Assembly (NCBI GenBank): GCA_944392795.1
Contig: CALXXX010000014.1
Span: forward strand, 1-45,628
Direction: 5' to 3'
Source of the DNA: an uncultured Alphaproteobacteria bacterium
GTDB taxonomy: Bacteria; Pseudomonadota; Alphaproteobacteria; CAAHEQ01; UBA3637
DNA: 45,628 bases
Position numbers and translations under genes: made by a program. Positions 9,626 to 19,000 of the stretch are shown piece by piece (positions within the stretch are counted from its first letter, which is position 1; each line of letters opens with the position of its first letter). The notes under the pieces were generated by a model. That model did no database searches, was not told the origin of the DNA, and was given only the letters and a program-made list of their open reading frames with translations.

Positions 9626-10092
9626 CTGGCTTTAAAAACACCTGAATATGCAACTTGACTATGCTCTTCACAATAAGACTTACCCGGAAGAGCCTCTTTC
9701 CCGCAAAAATGAAAATCCGGATCCTTTGGATCTCCCTCCGGCCAACGACAAGAAGTAGGCTTTAAATCAACAAGCTTAACACCTTTAACTTTTCCATTTT
9801 TCTTAGATGGCTTTGACAGCTTATCCGTATTCAATTGAACAGCTTGACTTTCTTTCTCCTGCTTTTCCATAGAAACAACATGTTTCGATACGGGGGCTGT
9901 TGATTTCTTAACTTTTGGAACTTCAACTTTTTCACGTCTAATCGGCGAAGGACGAGATTCTAAGCCTAATCGATGTGCCTTACCGACAACTGCATTTTTA
10001 CTCATACCGATTAAACGACCAATTTCACCTGTCGTTAAACCTTTTTTCCAAAGTTTTTTTAAATCTTTGATTAATTCAGGGGTCCAACCCAT
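9622..10092 (-). CDS. gcrA: GcrA cell-cycle transcription regulator
   Basis: A 156-aa GcrA protein, an alphaproteobacterial regulator that binds sigma70 holoenzyme and senses GANTC methylation by CcrM to time S-phase genes. The N-terminal helix-turn-helix is canonical (MGWTPELIKDLKKLW; GRLIGMSKNAVVGKAHRLGL). A Lys-rich linker of ~60 residues follows, then the conserved sigma-interacting Cys-rich end (SCRWPEGDP, FHFCGKEALPGKSYC). A clear SD GAAGGAG precedes the ATG. It overlaps polA by ATGA. The 46-base gap to the upstream exported-protein gene holds no convincing promoter, so read-through from the envelope operon is possible. Confidence 0.95.
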   Translation of the reverse strand: MGWTPELIKDLKKLWKKGLTTGEIGRLIGMSKNAVVGKAHRLGLESRPSPIRREKVEVPKVKKSTAPVSKHVVSMEKQEKESQAVQLNTDKLSKPSKKNGKVKGVKLVDLKPTSCRWPEGDPKDPDFHFCGKEALPGKSYCEEHSQVAYSGVFKAR

Positions 10093-10139
10093 TCGCGTTC
10101 TCCTTCTAAAAAATCTTTTTTAACTTTATCGAAAAAAAC

Positions 10140-11207
10140 TTAAAAGTCAAGTAAAACCGGAGTCCCCATAATTAAAAAACGAGGATTTAAAAAAGCATCT
10201 TCCAATTCGGTTTTATAAGGCTCTAAAGCATAAACATCACCTGGTTTTGTCTTTACGCCCTGACCCAAAGCTAACCAAAGACTTTTTTTATATGCCTCTT
10301 CAGGAGGTAATAAATAGGCCTCTATTTGCATATTCCGTATTTGTCGTGCCATCGTCGGAGACAAACGAGAAACACGATATGCATTAATCACACGATCACA
10401 TAAAGCTGCATATTCTTGACGTGTTAAATTTTCCTCCTTTAATTGAATATCTAACCATTCCCCTGCACCAATTTGTGGCAACCGCTCAATTAAAGAAGCA
10501 CAGGGTGTAGCCAAAGCCTGAACCACTTTATCTGGTGTCAATAACATAATTAAATCATTCCAACGCTTTTGTCCTTCAGTTCCTTCTCCCAAGCTTTTAA
10601 TCTTGTTAAAAACACGTAATGTTGTCTGTATTTCTCCATCAGTTAAACCGCCACTGGCATCTAATCGTGGTTGACGCGGAACAATATGACGCTCACCTAA
10701 TTTATCCGGATAGTTTAAAACAGGAAATAAAGCATTCATATCCTCTTTCGAATGAATCGAATAAGTCCTGGGAATAGAAGAAATTTTCGTATCGGCCTCT
10801 TTTTTTTCATGAAAAGATGGCCATGCTTCTGGCATTAAAACCGGATAAAACGCTGGATGTAAATAGGGCAGCCATTCATCTGCATATTCCTTTAACTCTG
10901 GAGCAATCCGAGTCGGCAATTTACCTCGCCATTCAATAATTCCAGGCATTGTCCTTGTCTTTTCCGAAACTGATTTCATTTTATGCAATGCAGGAATAAC
11001 ATATTGACGATACTCAAATGGAAAAGACAATAATATCTGCACTAAAACTTCCTCACTATAACGAGGATCTTCCGCTTTTTGAAGCAATCCCATAATAGCT
11101 TCAGAAGATACTTTTTGACTTTCAATAGCTTTTATATCAGATGGAATAGCTGCCTGAATTTGAACGCTGAAAAGGCAACTTAATAATGCATAAAGTATTT
11201 TTTTCAT
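10140..11207 (-). CDS. Unknown exported protein
   Basis: A 355-aa protein I do not recognise. Residues 1-19 are a signal peptide (MKKILYALLSCLFSVQIQA), so it should be periplasmic; the LLSC at 8-11 lies too early for a lipobox. The mature part is helix-rich with many Pro and Tyr and no visible catalytic motif. The middle carries PRQPRLDASGGLTDGE and the C-terminus EDAFLNPRFLIMGTPVL. Its start overlaps the DUF4139 stop by 4 bases, so it belongs to the same operon as the DUF4139 and DUF2207 genes and probably works with them at the envelope. Confidence 0.65.
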   Translation of the reverse strand: MKKILYALLSCLFSVQIQAAIPSDIKAIESQKVSSEAIMGLLQKAEDPRYSEEVLVQILLSFPFEYRQYVIPALHKMKSVSEKTRTMPGIIEWRGKLPTRIAPELKEYADEWLPYLHPAFYPVLMPEAWPSFHEKKEADTKISSIPRTYSIHSKEDMNALFPVLNYPDKLGERHIVPRQPRLDASGGLTDGEIQTTLRVFNKIKSLGEGTEGQKRWNDLIMLLTPDKVVQALATPCASLIERLPQIGAGEWLDIQLKEENLTRQEYAALCDRVINAYRVSRLSPTMARQIRNMQIEAYLLPPEEAYKKSLWLALGQGVKTKPGDVYALEPYKTELEDAFLNPRFLIMGTPVLLDF

Positions 11208-12610
11208 TCTGTCTTAACCTGGATTTTATAAGTTAAAACTGTTTCCCCTTCTGCTGGAACAGAAACATTCCAAAAAATAGTATTGGCGTTCTCTTTTTGG
11301 CTCTTCAAACTTTCTGACAGTATCTTCCAACCGTTGGGTAAACTCTGCTCAAAACGAATAGTCACTTCTTGCGTTTTTGCATTCATCAGAGAAACCTCAA
11401 AAGAAGCTTCATATAGCCCTTTACTCAAAGTGGTATAATCAACACGTTTTCCTTTTACCGTTAAATCAAAATCTTTTCCTAATGTCAGTGTTATCTCTTG
11501 ATTCTTGGCTGTATGATTAATACTGTCTTCTCCGATAAAAATTAAACGATTTTGGCTATCCTTTTTATAAACTCGAACTGTCCCCTTTGGTAAAGGCATT
11601 CCCAAGCCATCTACTTCTGTATTTTGAACCTTTAATTGAATAAAAGGCTTCTCATCTTGGAAAGAGTAAGCACTCTTTACTGATAAAGGAGACCTATATA
11701 AATATTGCCGAACAACTTTAATCTGATCTCCGGACAACAAAGAAACTTGCTTTGTTTGATTAGACATAATATCTGTCGGACGATTTAATGTATAAAGATA
11801 ATAACCGCTAATAGCCTCTGAAGCCATATTATCCATAGTTGCTGCTTCCGCATAGATCGGAGCTTTTGCCATTGTTCGCATTACAATTGGGGTCGGCGCA
11901 GAAATATTAACATCTCCTGCAACCAGCTGGAGCGAAGCATTTTCATAGTTAACTTGTGTATTGTTCGTCAACGTCACCAAACCATTTAAATTCAGCTTAT
12001 CTTCTGTAGCATTCAATTCTGCCACATAATCTGCACTCCAACTCAGCCCTGTTGTCAAATAAGATAACTCAACATTTTCCGTAGCAGCTTTCGCGCTCAT
12101 TAAATCAAAAATAAGTGTGGGTTTTGCATGCAAAGATGCCGGCACTGTATTAAAAATAACTCGTCCGGGATATTGAGTTTCTATTTTATTCCCGATTTTT
12201 AAAACAGGTTCTCCCCCATCAAACGCCAACAACCTGGCTGTTTGTGTCGTTGCAACACCGGTTGCCGGATTAATCCATTCAACTTCTACATCTGTCCCGA
12301 CTGCTTTCTTCATCATATTGTAATGATTGAGCAAATCAAAATTAAAATTTTGCTCCAACATTAAGACACCATTTGCCTTAATTAAAACTGTTTCCGGCAT
12401 CACTTGATTGGAAATATCTAAAAAAGAAAGCGTATTTTTATCTTTTACTAAATCAACTCGGCGAACATCATTCACTAAGGCGCGACCTTGATTATAAATA
12501 GTCATTGTCAACGATGTTCTTTCAGAAACAGGAACCTCTGTTGGAGCCGCCATAACTGTTGTTGCAACCCCTCCCCAAAAAGCGACAAAAAACAAAAATA
12601 TTTTTTTCAT
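11204..12610 (-). CDS. DUF4139-family exported protein
   Basis: A 468-aa protein with a signal peptide (cleavage near VMA/AP) followed by a beta-rich DUF4139-type domain. The recognisable parts are the N-terminal MTIYNQGRALVNDVRRVDL, the central LSYLTTGLSWSADYVAEL, NYENASLQLVAGDVN, and a final immunoglobulin-like EGETVLTYKIQVKTE. The biochemical role of this family is unknown. It lacks the coiled coil found in longer mucoidy-inhibitor A relatives. SD AAGGAG precedes the ATG. It lies 10 bases after the DUF2207 gene and overlaps the next by ATGA, so three exported or membrane proteins are made together. Confidence 0.75.
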   Translation of the reverse strand: MKKIFLFFVAFWGGVATTVMAAPTEVPVSERTSLTMTIYNQGRALVNDVRRVDLVKDKNTLSFLDISNQVMPETVLIKANGVLMLEQNFNFDLLNHYNMMKKAVGTDVEVEWINPATGVATTQTARLLAFDGGEPVLKIGNKIETQYPGRVIFNTVPASLHAKPTLIFDLMSAKAATENVELSYLTTGLSWSADYVAELNATEDKLNLNGLVTLTNNTQVNYENASLQLVAGDVNISAPTPIVMRTMAKAPIYAEAATMDNMASEAISGYYLYTLNRPTDIMSNQTKQVSLLSGDQIKVVRQYLYRSPLSVKSAYSFQDEKPFIQLKVQNTEVDGLGMPLPKGTVRVYKKDSQNRLIFIGEDSINHTAKNQEITLTLGKDFDLTVKGKRVDYTTLSKGLYEASFEVSLMNAKTQEVTIRFEQSLPNGWKILSESLKSQKENANTIFWNVSVPAEGETVLTYKIQVKTE

Positions 12611-12620
12611 TTTTTTCTCC

Positions 12621-14378
12621 TTAACTCAAAGAAACTATTTTATTTAAGAACTCTTTTAAAAATAAAGTCAAGTTAAACGACTTTTCCTCACTATTAAGCC
12701 ATATCGGTTTTAAAGTATTTTCCTCTGGAAAAGTGGATAAACCTAAAGCTATTTTATAGGGCAACCGCCTTAGCAAAAAAGCCTCCAATCTAGCAACCGT
12801 CATATTTTCTGGAACTGGCTGACGCCAATATGTTTCATAGCGCTCATAAGCTTGTCTCAAAAAGGATTTGAAAGCTCCTTTATGTATCAATTTATATTGC
12901 TCCCAAAGAATAATCATCGCTAAGAAAAATAAAATAGCTACTATTTGTGTAAAAGAAGCCTCCACAAAATAAAGAGCCATCCCACATATCCCCCATAAAA
13001 ACCATCCAACATAACGATAAGAGCCTGTTAAGACAAATAATTGATGCTGTTCTTCTTTCATTAAAAGAGGCTGCAAAATTTGATGTAATATTTTTTTCAC
13101 CGAAAGTAGATTTAATACCACTACCTGTTTACGATTAGAAAAAACATAACGTAACCATGCCTTTTCTAATCGATTTAAATGCCCCTTTCCTTGACTTTTT
13201 AAAAAAACAACTTCTTTTTTCTTATATTGAATCTTTAAATATCCCTTATTGGCGATTCCAATAACCAAACTTAAAAAAGAAGACGCATCCACTTTCTTAT
13301 ATAAAGAAAAACGCATTAAAACGGGCTGATAGGAAAGGCGTAAGCTCATTTTATTTTGATATTTTTTATCCAAAACATCTGTCCTTGAAAAGTGTATCTG
13401 CAAGTGATAATAAAGCCAAATTACTATCGCGCCGACACAAGCTATCCAATATTTAAACCAACGAAAAATCCAAGAAAATAAACGATCCCATACCGTCGGC
13501 TTTTCAAATGTTCCCTTTTCAGTCCAAACCTCCATACGAACATCTGTTTGTGCTGGTAGAATTCCTTTTAATTTAAAAACAACATTTCCCTCATCATCTT
13601 TCAAAAAGCTGCCAACATTTTGAGCCGTTTGATTGTTAACTCCAAAAAAAACTCTCGCCCCTGCGATAGGAGTTAATTTCGGAAGATTTAACCAAATAAC
13701 TAGTCGTTCTGTTAAATAGGGCAAGGAACGACCTATCAAACTTAAGAAAATTTGATTTTGGCTTATATCAAAAAAAACAGCCTCAGAAAGCTGATAAGAT
13801 ATCTGATAAGTATGAACACCTGGAGTCATAGGTGTACTTTCATGAAATGTTATAATCTCTTCTTTCCGCTCATCGTTTCGGGAAAGAAGAAATGGAACAC
13901 TTTGACCATTATGCCTAGCCTCTACGAATAAACGATCAAAAGAATGTGTTCTTCCTAATTTATCTTTGCCAATCGTTTCATATTGACGTGTAAAAGATTC
14001 AACAGCCTCGCCTTCCGGTACAATCAGCTGAATATCTTCTCGAACTAAGGCCGTTCCATCTGTTAAAACTTGAACAGAAATAAAAAAATACGGAATATGT
14101 AAAATATTCGGAACAGACATACTTTCTCCGAAAGGCAAAGAAATTTGAACCTGAGGAATTTCTGGACGCCATGAAGGTTGGATAGGAACAAATTCAGGCT
14201 TCTGAGATACTTTTGTTCCAACCGTCGGACCAAAAAAAACAATAGGTTCTCCAGTATAGTTTTGTATCTGCTGCTGTTTATCTCTTTGCTTTAAAGATAA
14301 AAAAGACTCCGGTGATTGAGCCATTGCTGTACCAATCATTGTTATAAAACAAAGAATAATCCCAAAAATTCTTTTCAA
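12621..14378 (-). CDS. DUF2207-family membrane protein
   Basis: A 585-aa protein with a signal peptide (MKRIFGIILCFITMIGTAMA) and an extracytoplasmic beta domain of the DUF2207 type (DGTALVREDIQLIVPEGE near residue 107, then VRMEVWTEKG). A TM helix follows around 312-330 (WIACVGAIVIWLYYHL), then a basic cytoplasmic region and two adjacent TM helices around 450-490. This matches the exported-domain/TM plan of DUF2207 membrane proteins, whose role is unknown. The start codon is TTG, with GGGAGAAGG just upstream. It heads the operon with DUF4139 and the orphan. A perfect inverted repeat lies 11-27 bases upstream of the start. Confidence 0.72.
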   Translation of the reverse strand: MKRIFGIILCFITMIGTAMAQSPESFLSLKQRDKQQQIQNYTGEPIVFFGPTVGTKVSQKPEFVPIQPSWRPEIPQVQISLPFGESMSVPNILHIPYFFISVQVLTDGTALVREDIQLIVPEGEAVESFTRQYETIGKDKLGRTHSFDRLFVEARHNGQSVPFLLSRNDERKEEIITFHESTPMTPGVHTYQISYQLSEAVFFDISQNQIFLSLIGRSLPYLTERLVIWLNLPKLTPIAGARVFFGVNNQTAQNVGSFLKDDEGNVVFKLKGILPAQTDVRMEVWTEKGTFEKPTVWDRLFSWIFRWFKYWIACVGAIVIWLYYHLQIHFSRTDVLDKKYQNKMSLRLSYQPVLMRFSLYKKVDASSFLSLVIGIANKGYLKIQYKKKEVVFLKSQGKGHLNRLEKAWLRYVFSNRKQVVVLNLLSVKKILHQILQPLLMKEEQHQLFVLTGSYRYVGWFLWGICGMALYFVEASFTQIVAILFFLAMIILWEQYKLIHKGAFKSFLRQAYERYETYWRQPVPENMTVARLEAFLLRRLPYKIALGLSTFPEENTLKPIWLNSEEKSFNLTLFLKEFLNKIVSLS

Positions 14379-14388
14379 AGCCTTCTCC

Positions 14389-14405
14389 CTATAACAGGGT
14401 TATAG
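14389..14405. promoter_or_regulatory. Perfect 7-bp inverted repeat ahead of DUF2207 operon
   Basis: CTATAAC-AGG-GTTATAG, two perfect 7-bp arms around a 3-base spacer, 11-27 bases upstream of the TTG start of the DUF2207 gene and just after the nth stop. It could be an operator, a -10 region within a palindrome, or a small mRNA hairpin. Confidence 0.35.
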
Positions 14406-14422
14406 CACACCTTCAAAGAACC

Positions 14423-15055
14423 TTAAAGTATTTTTTCTGAATAAGGACATAAATCTCGCACTGGGCAAACATTACATTTAGGATGTGTAGCTTTACAAAT
14501 ATATCGGCCAAAAAGCACTAATAGGTGTTGTGCTATTGGCTTAAACTCTTCCGGAACAACTTTTTTTAATTTCTCTTCCACTTCCAAAGGCGTCTGACCC
14601 GGCGCAATTTTTAAACGATTTGCTAAACGAAAAACATGTGTATCTACCGCAATTAAAGGATAACCATATGCCACATTTAAAAAAACATTAGCCGTCTTTC
14701 GACCTACCCCTGGCAATTTCTGCAGCTCTTCTAAGTCCTTCGGAAATTGACCTTTGTAATCTTTTAATAAAACTTCTGTCATCCGAATAATACTACGCGT
14801 CTTATTGTTATAGTAGTTCAGACTTTTAACATATTCTCGCAACCCGTCTTCTCCTAAAGCTAACATTTGTTCCGGTGTCTGCACTTGCTTATAAAGAGCT
14901 GCCGTTGCTTTATTAACTCCCTTATCTGTTGCTTGCGCTGATAGAATAATTGACACCATTAAGGTATAAGGATTGATAAATTCAAGCTCACATTTCGGAT
15001 TAGGAAACTCTTTTAACAATCGTTCAAAAAAAATTTTGATTTCAGCTTTTTTCAT
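14423..15055 (-). CDS. nth: Endonuclease III
   Basis: A 210-aa bifunctional DNA glycosylase/AP lyase for oxidised pyrimidines. The helix-hairpin-helix LPGVGRKTANVFL contains the catalytic Lys, and AVDTHVFR contains the catalytic Asp. The 4Fe-4S loop C-x6-C-x2-C-x5-C is present near the end (CKATHPKCNVCPVRDLC). I chose the ATG at 15055 because AAAGGA precedes it and the protein then starts as the family does. An upstream in-frame start at 15157 would add 34 unrelated residues and overlap the divergent GGDEF gene. Confidence 0.95.
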   Translation of the reverse strand: MKKAEIKIFFERLLKEFPNPKCELEFINPYTLMVSIILSAQATDKGVNKATAALYKQVQTPEQMLALGEDGLREYVKSLNYYNNKTRSIIRMTEVLLKDYKGQFPKDLEELQKLPGVGRKTANVFLNVAYGYPLIAVDTHVFRLANRLKIAPGQTPLEVEEKLKKVVPEEFKPIAQHLLVLFGRYICKATHPKCNVCPVRDLCPYSEKIL

Positions 15056-15117
15056 TTTCGTGTATCCTTTATAATAAATTGTCTTTTTTTCCTTAACTAT
15101 TTTGTTTTTGTATGCTA

Positions 15118-15126
15118 TGTTATAAT
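15118..15126 (+). promoter_or_regulatory. Extended -10 promoter for membrane GGDEF gene
   Basis: TGTTATAAT is a TGN extended -10 with a perfect TATAAT at 15121-15126. No good -35 lies at 16-18 bases. Predicted start ~15133, 16 bases before the ATG. Confidence 0.5.
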
Positions 15127-15148
15127 AGAAAAAAAAGAAAGTAAAAAA

Positions 15149-16423
15149 ATGAAACAATGGGCGAGCTCTTTACTTTATTGCCTTTTATGTATTCTTGGTA
15201 TCCTGCTGAGCTCTTTTTTGCTGTCTAAAATTTTAGATGAATGGACATACAGAATTGTTTTAAAAACAGCTCTTTTTACAATCTCCGGTATTAGTTTATT
15301 CCTTTGTTTGTGGTTTAAACAAGAAAAACCTTTTTTCCTTCTTTTCCTAACAATGTTTGCCTACTTATTGATTGATTACTTTGCAACTCATCAATATGAC
15401 AATAACTATTATACTCTAGTAGCCTACCCTTTGATGTGTATTCTATATCCCATCAATTTATGCTTGTTAACAGATGTTAAAACAAATGATTTATTTCTAA
15501 AATCATTTATTCGAAAAACAATTATTTTGTTAATAGAATTTTTCTGTATTTACTTCCTGACTTATTTTTTACCTTCTCTTCTTGGTGATAGATTAAACCT
15601 TATTTTCCAGATGAATGTCTCTAAAATATTAAACTTTTCCTTTGGCTTTTTCCCATCTAAATTAGTCATACCCCCTATTAGCTTCCTGATTTTTATCGGT
15701 TACTTTACAATTTGTTCCTGGCGTTTTAAAAATGCGATGGATTATATTCATACTGCTTTTTTAAGTGTTTTTCTTTTAACTTTCATTTCCTTTTATTTTA
15801 TCTATGACAGCATGTTACCCACCATTCTTTTTCTCAGCGCAACAGGCTGTGTTTTATTAGCTTTACTTCAAACATCTCATACAATGGCTTTTCTGGACGA
15901 GTTAACAAATATTCCCGGAAGAAGAGCATTAATGAATATGCTCCGACAACTAGAAAATCAAAACTATACTTTTGCGATGATAGATATTGATTTCTTTAAA
16001 CGATTAAACGATTCCTATGGACATGAGGTCGGCGATCAGGGATTACGAATGATCTCAGCTCGTCTAACGCAACATGTCCGCTCGGGCTATTTGTTTCGAT
16101 ATGGCGGCGAAGAGTTTGTACTTCTTTACCCTCACAAACGTTTAGAAGAAGTTCTTGATGAAATAGAAGAAACACGTGAATTAATCTCTACCTCTGATTT
16201 TTTACTTCGTCCAAAAAAACGCGTTCATTTAAATAACTTGGAAAAATATCCTTATATGGCATCTATCAAAATCACACTCAGTGTTGGCGTCAGTGAAAAA
16301 ACAGACGATGAAACAGGAGAAGATGTCATGAATATTGCAGATCAAGCTCTTTATAAAGCCAAGCAAACAGGACGCAACAAGACTGTTTACAATAAAAATG
16401 GCAAATTTTATGAACTATTTTGA
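15149..16423 (+). CDS. Membrane diguanylate cyclase
   Basis: A 424-aa protein that should make c-di-GMP from two GTP. The first ~235 residues are hydrophobic, forming several TM helices (roughly seven) with no recognised sensory domain. The GGDEF domain is complete: DIDFFKRLND for metal and base binding, and GGEEF at 319-323. The product-inhibition I-site (RxxD, ending 6 residues before GGEEF) is absent: those positions read VRSG, so feedback control may be weak. The 3' end overlaps the convergent PAS-GGDEF-EAL gene by 9 bases, pairing an apparent synthase with a probable hydrolase. Confidence 0.9.
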   Translation: MKQWASSLLYCLLCILGILLSSFLLSKILDEWTYRIVLKTALFTISGISLFLCLWFKQEKPFFLLFLTMFAYLLIDYFATHQYDNNYYTLVAYPLMCILYPINLCLLTDVKTNDLFLKSFIRKTIILLIEFFCIYFLTYFLPSLLGDRLNLIFQMNVSKILNFSFGFFPSKLVIPPISFLIFIGYFTICSWRFKNAMDYIHTAFLSVFLLTFISFYFIYDSMLPTILFLSATGCVLLALLQTSHTMAFLDELTNIPGRRALMNMLRQLENQNYTFAMIDIDFFKRLNDSYGHEVGDQGLRMISARLTQHVRSGYLFRYGGEEFVLLYPHKRLEEVLDEIEETRELISTSDFLLRPKKRVHLNNLEKYPYMASIKITLSVGVSEKTDDETGEDVMNIADQALYKAKQTGRNKTVYNKNGKFYELF

Positions 16424-18895
16424 ATTTTTTTCAATAAGATAATTTGTCGCATCTTTTGCATTCATTGGTTTTCCCAAGAAAAAGCCTTGTGTTAAATCAC
16501 ACCCTAATTCTTTTAACAGATTTAACTGTTCTGCATTTTCAACCCCTTCAGCAATAACGTCCATCCCTAGAATATGTCCTAGGCTAATAATCACTTTAAC
16601 AATTTCAGCATTTTCTTTTACATGATTCATATCTTTAACAAAAGATCTATCCACTTTTAATTTATCAATAGGGAAACGACGCAGATAACTCAAAGATGAA
16701 TAACCTGTTCCGAAATCATCTATTGCAATCCGCACGCCTAAAGTTGAAAGTTCTCGTAAAATTCTATTAGCTTCTTGCGCATCTTTCATCAATAAGGATT
16801 CGGTTAACTCTAATTCCAGAGCATCTGCTCGAACTTTTGTCAGCGATAAAGTTTTTTTAATGGTTTTCACAAGATTTTTATCTTCAAACTGAGCAGAAGA
16901 CAAGTTCACAGCCATTGTCATTCCAGGATAGCCTTGTTCTTCCCATTTTTTCTGCTGACTTAAAGCTTCGCGAAGAACAAACTCGTATAGAGGCGTAATC
17001 AGACCCGTATCTTCAGCAACTGAAATAAACATATTAGGAGGAATAAGGCCACGTTCAGGATGCAACCAGCGAACTAAAGCTTCCCAACCAACGACACGTC
17101 CGCTTTCAATTTCTATTTGCGGTTGATAATTTAAAAAGAACTCATGATTATTAAAAGCCTTACGCATATCTCTTTCTAAAGAAAGGCGCTCTTCCATCTC
17201 GAGGTTCATTTGAGGCGAAAAATAAAAATATGAATTTTGACCACTTCCTTTTGCTTTAAACAAAGCCATATCTGCGTAATTCACAAGTTTTTCTGAAGTT
17301 GTCGCATCATTAGGAAACAAAGAAATGCCGACGCAACAACCACAATTGACTTCTGCCTCCTGTATTCGTAACGGTTGCTGGATCGTTCGGATTATCTGAT
17401 GAGCTTTAACACCTGCAACATCTGGACTTTCCAAATCACGCAGCAATATGCCATATTCATCTCCATCAATACGAGCAACTAAATCCTTTGCAGAAACACA
17501 AGAAACCAATCGTTCACCCATTGATTTTAAAATTTGATCACCCATAGGATGCCCTAAGGTATCATTAAAACGATTAAAGCTAGATAAATCTAAAAGCATA
17601 ACGGCAAAAGTTTCTTTTCGACGAGCTGCTCGCACAACGGCTTGACGCAATTTTTCATGAAACAAAGACCTATTTGGCAATCCTGTTAATTGATCATAAT
17701 TGGATAAGTGTAAAACTTTACCCTCTGCTGTCCGCCTCGCCGTTAAATCATCATTAACGACAACATAATTTTTAACTTTTCCTTCTTTATCTAAAATCGG
17801 TGTAATCATCTGCTCAATCGTCATTAAAGAACCATCTTTTTTACGATCAATAACTTCAGCTCGCCAACAACGTCCTGATTTGATTGTTCTCCACATCCGT
17901 TGATAAAAATCAGGTGGTTGATTTCCTGAATATAAAAAATCAGGCATCCTTCCAATAACCTGTTCCAATGTATAACCGCTCAAACGAGCAAAGGCATCAT
18001 TCGCCCAAATAATTTTACCATGTGCATCTGTAATAAAAACAGCATTCATTGCTGAAGAAATAGCTGTTCCCAATAAACGTAATGCATTTTGATCTTCTGC
18101 TATTTGTAGAATCATTCCTAATCGTAAAGCGATGTTTTCTAATCGATTAAGTTGAGCATGATTTAAATACTCTACAGGAGCTAAAACCGTTAAAACACCC
18201 CCAACACTTTTTTTAGAAAGAAAAGGAAATGCCATTATTTTATAACAACCACCTTCTTCATCGTGAACATCATCTGACTGAACTTCCATTTTTTCACAAG
18301 CGTAAACAGCCGGATGAATGATACTTTCTTGATTTGTATAAAATGTTCCCTTGGGAGCCATAGAAGATAAAGGACCCCAAGAAGATAAAACAACGACACC
18401 TTTTTCTTCACGATCATAACGACCAACCCATAAAAGCGGAAAAGGAAAAACAGTTGCTAGTTGTTCTACAATAAACGGAGCAACATTTTCTAAATTTTCT
18501 CCAATCAAAACACGACGTAAAATAACGTTTGCCAATGCTTCCAACCGCTCATGGAAAAAGCGAGCGCTATCATCTTTAATAACGCAATCATAAAATTGAC
18601 GATTTTCTTTTTTAAATGGAACGATAAAAACATCAACTGGAAAAGAAAGACCATTTTTTTTAATGCCTTTTTTATAAATCGACTCGACTTTCCCATTTAA
18701 CAATTCAAAAACGAGGCCTTCTTGGTTAGACCAATTTTGTCCTGAGGGAGGCAAGAGCTCAATAATAGGATGACCTAAAAGTTCTTCTTCCTGATAGCTA
18801 AACAAAGCAGCAGCAGCAGGATTAACTTTTACCATTATACCGGCTTCATCAATCACAATAACAGCATCCGAAACATCTTTTATTTTTTTGGCCAC
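16415..18895 (-). CDS. PAS-GGDEF-EAL c-di-GMP phosphodiesterase
   Basis: An 826-aa cytoplasmic sensor-effector. Order: PAS (~5-105; AVIVIDEAGIMVKVNPAA), a GAF-like region (~125-265), a second PAS (~275-390; AVFITDAHGKIIWANDAF), GGDEF (~400-560) and EAL (~575-820). The GGDEF signature is altered to DGDEY (477-481) and has no I-site Arg, so cyclase activity is doubtful. The EAL domain looks active: EAL at 605-607, ELTESLLM, DDFGTGYSSLSYL, KVDRSFV and AEGVE. It probably hydrolyses c-di-GMP under redox or ligand control through the PAS domains. The start is GTG with GGAG upstream. It is convergent with the membrane cyclase. Confidence 0.9.
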   Translation of the reverse strand: MAKKIKDVSDAVIVIDEAGIMVKVNPAAAALFSYQEEELLGHPIIELLPPSGQNWSNQEGLVFELLNGKVESIYKKGIKKNGLSFPVDVFIVPFKKENRQFYDCVIKDDSARFFHERLEALANVILRRVLIGENLENVAPFIVEQLATVFPFPLLWVGRYDREEKGVVVLSSWGPLSSMAPKGTFYTNQESIIHPAVYACEKMEVQSDDVHDEEGGCYKIMAFPFLSKKSVGGVLTVLAPVEYLNHAQLNRLENIALRLGMILQIAEDQNALRLLGTAISSAMNAVFITDAHGKIIWANDAFARLSGYTLEQVIGRMPDFLYSGNQPPDFYQRMWRTIKSGRCWRAEVIDRKKDGSLMTIEQMITPILDKEGKVKNYVVVNDDLTARRTAEGKVLHLSNYDQLTGLPNRSLFHEKLRQAVVRAARRKETFAVMLLDLSSFNRFNDTLGHPMGDQILKSMGERLVSCVSAKDLVARIDGDEYGILLRDLESPDVAGVKAHQIIRTIQQPLRIQEAEVNCGCCVGISLFPNDATTSEKLVNYADMALFKAKGSGQNSYFYFSPQMNLEMEERLSLERDMRKAFNNHEFFLNYQPQIEIESGRVVGWEALVRWLHPERGLIPPNMFISVAEDTGLITPLYEFVLREALSQQKKWEEQGYPGMTMAVNLSSAQFEDKNLVKTIKKTLSLTKVRADALELELTESLLMKDAQEANRILRELSTLGVRIAIDDFGTGYSSLSYLRRFPIDKLKVDRSFVKDMNHVKENAEIVKVIISLGHILGMDVIAEGVENAEQLNLLKELGCDLTQGFFLGKPMNAKDATNYLIEKNSK

Positions 18896-19000
18896 TGTTT
18901 ATTCTCCTCATAGCTTTTTCATTAATTTAGCAAATTTTAAAAAACTTTTAAAGCAAAACCTACAGCTTTGTCTAAAAAAAGTCATTATCTGGCAAACTCA

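Noticed and set aside
14423-15157. Longer nth start at 15157
   Set aside because: The extra 34 residues are low-complexity Phe/Lys/Tyr and overlap the divergent gene; the 15055 ATG has an SD.
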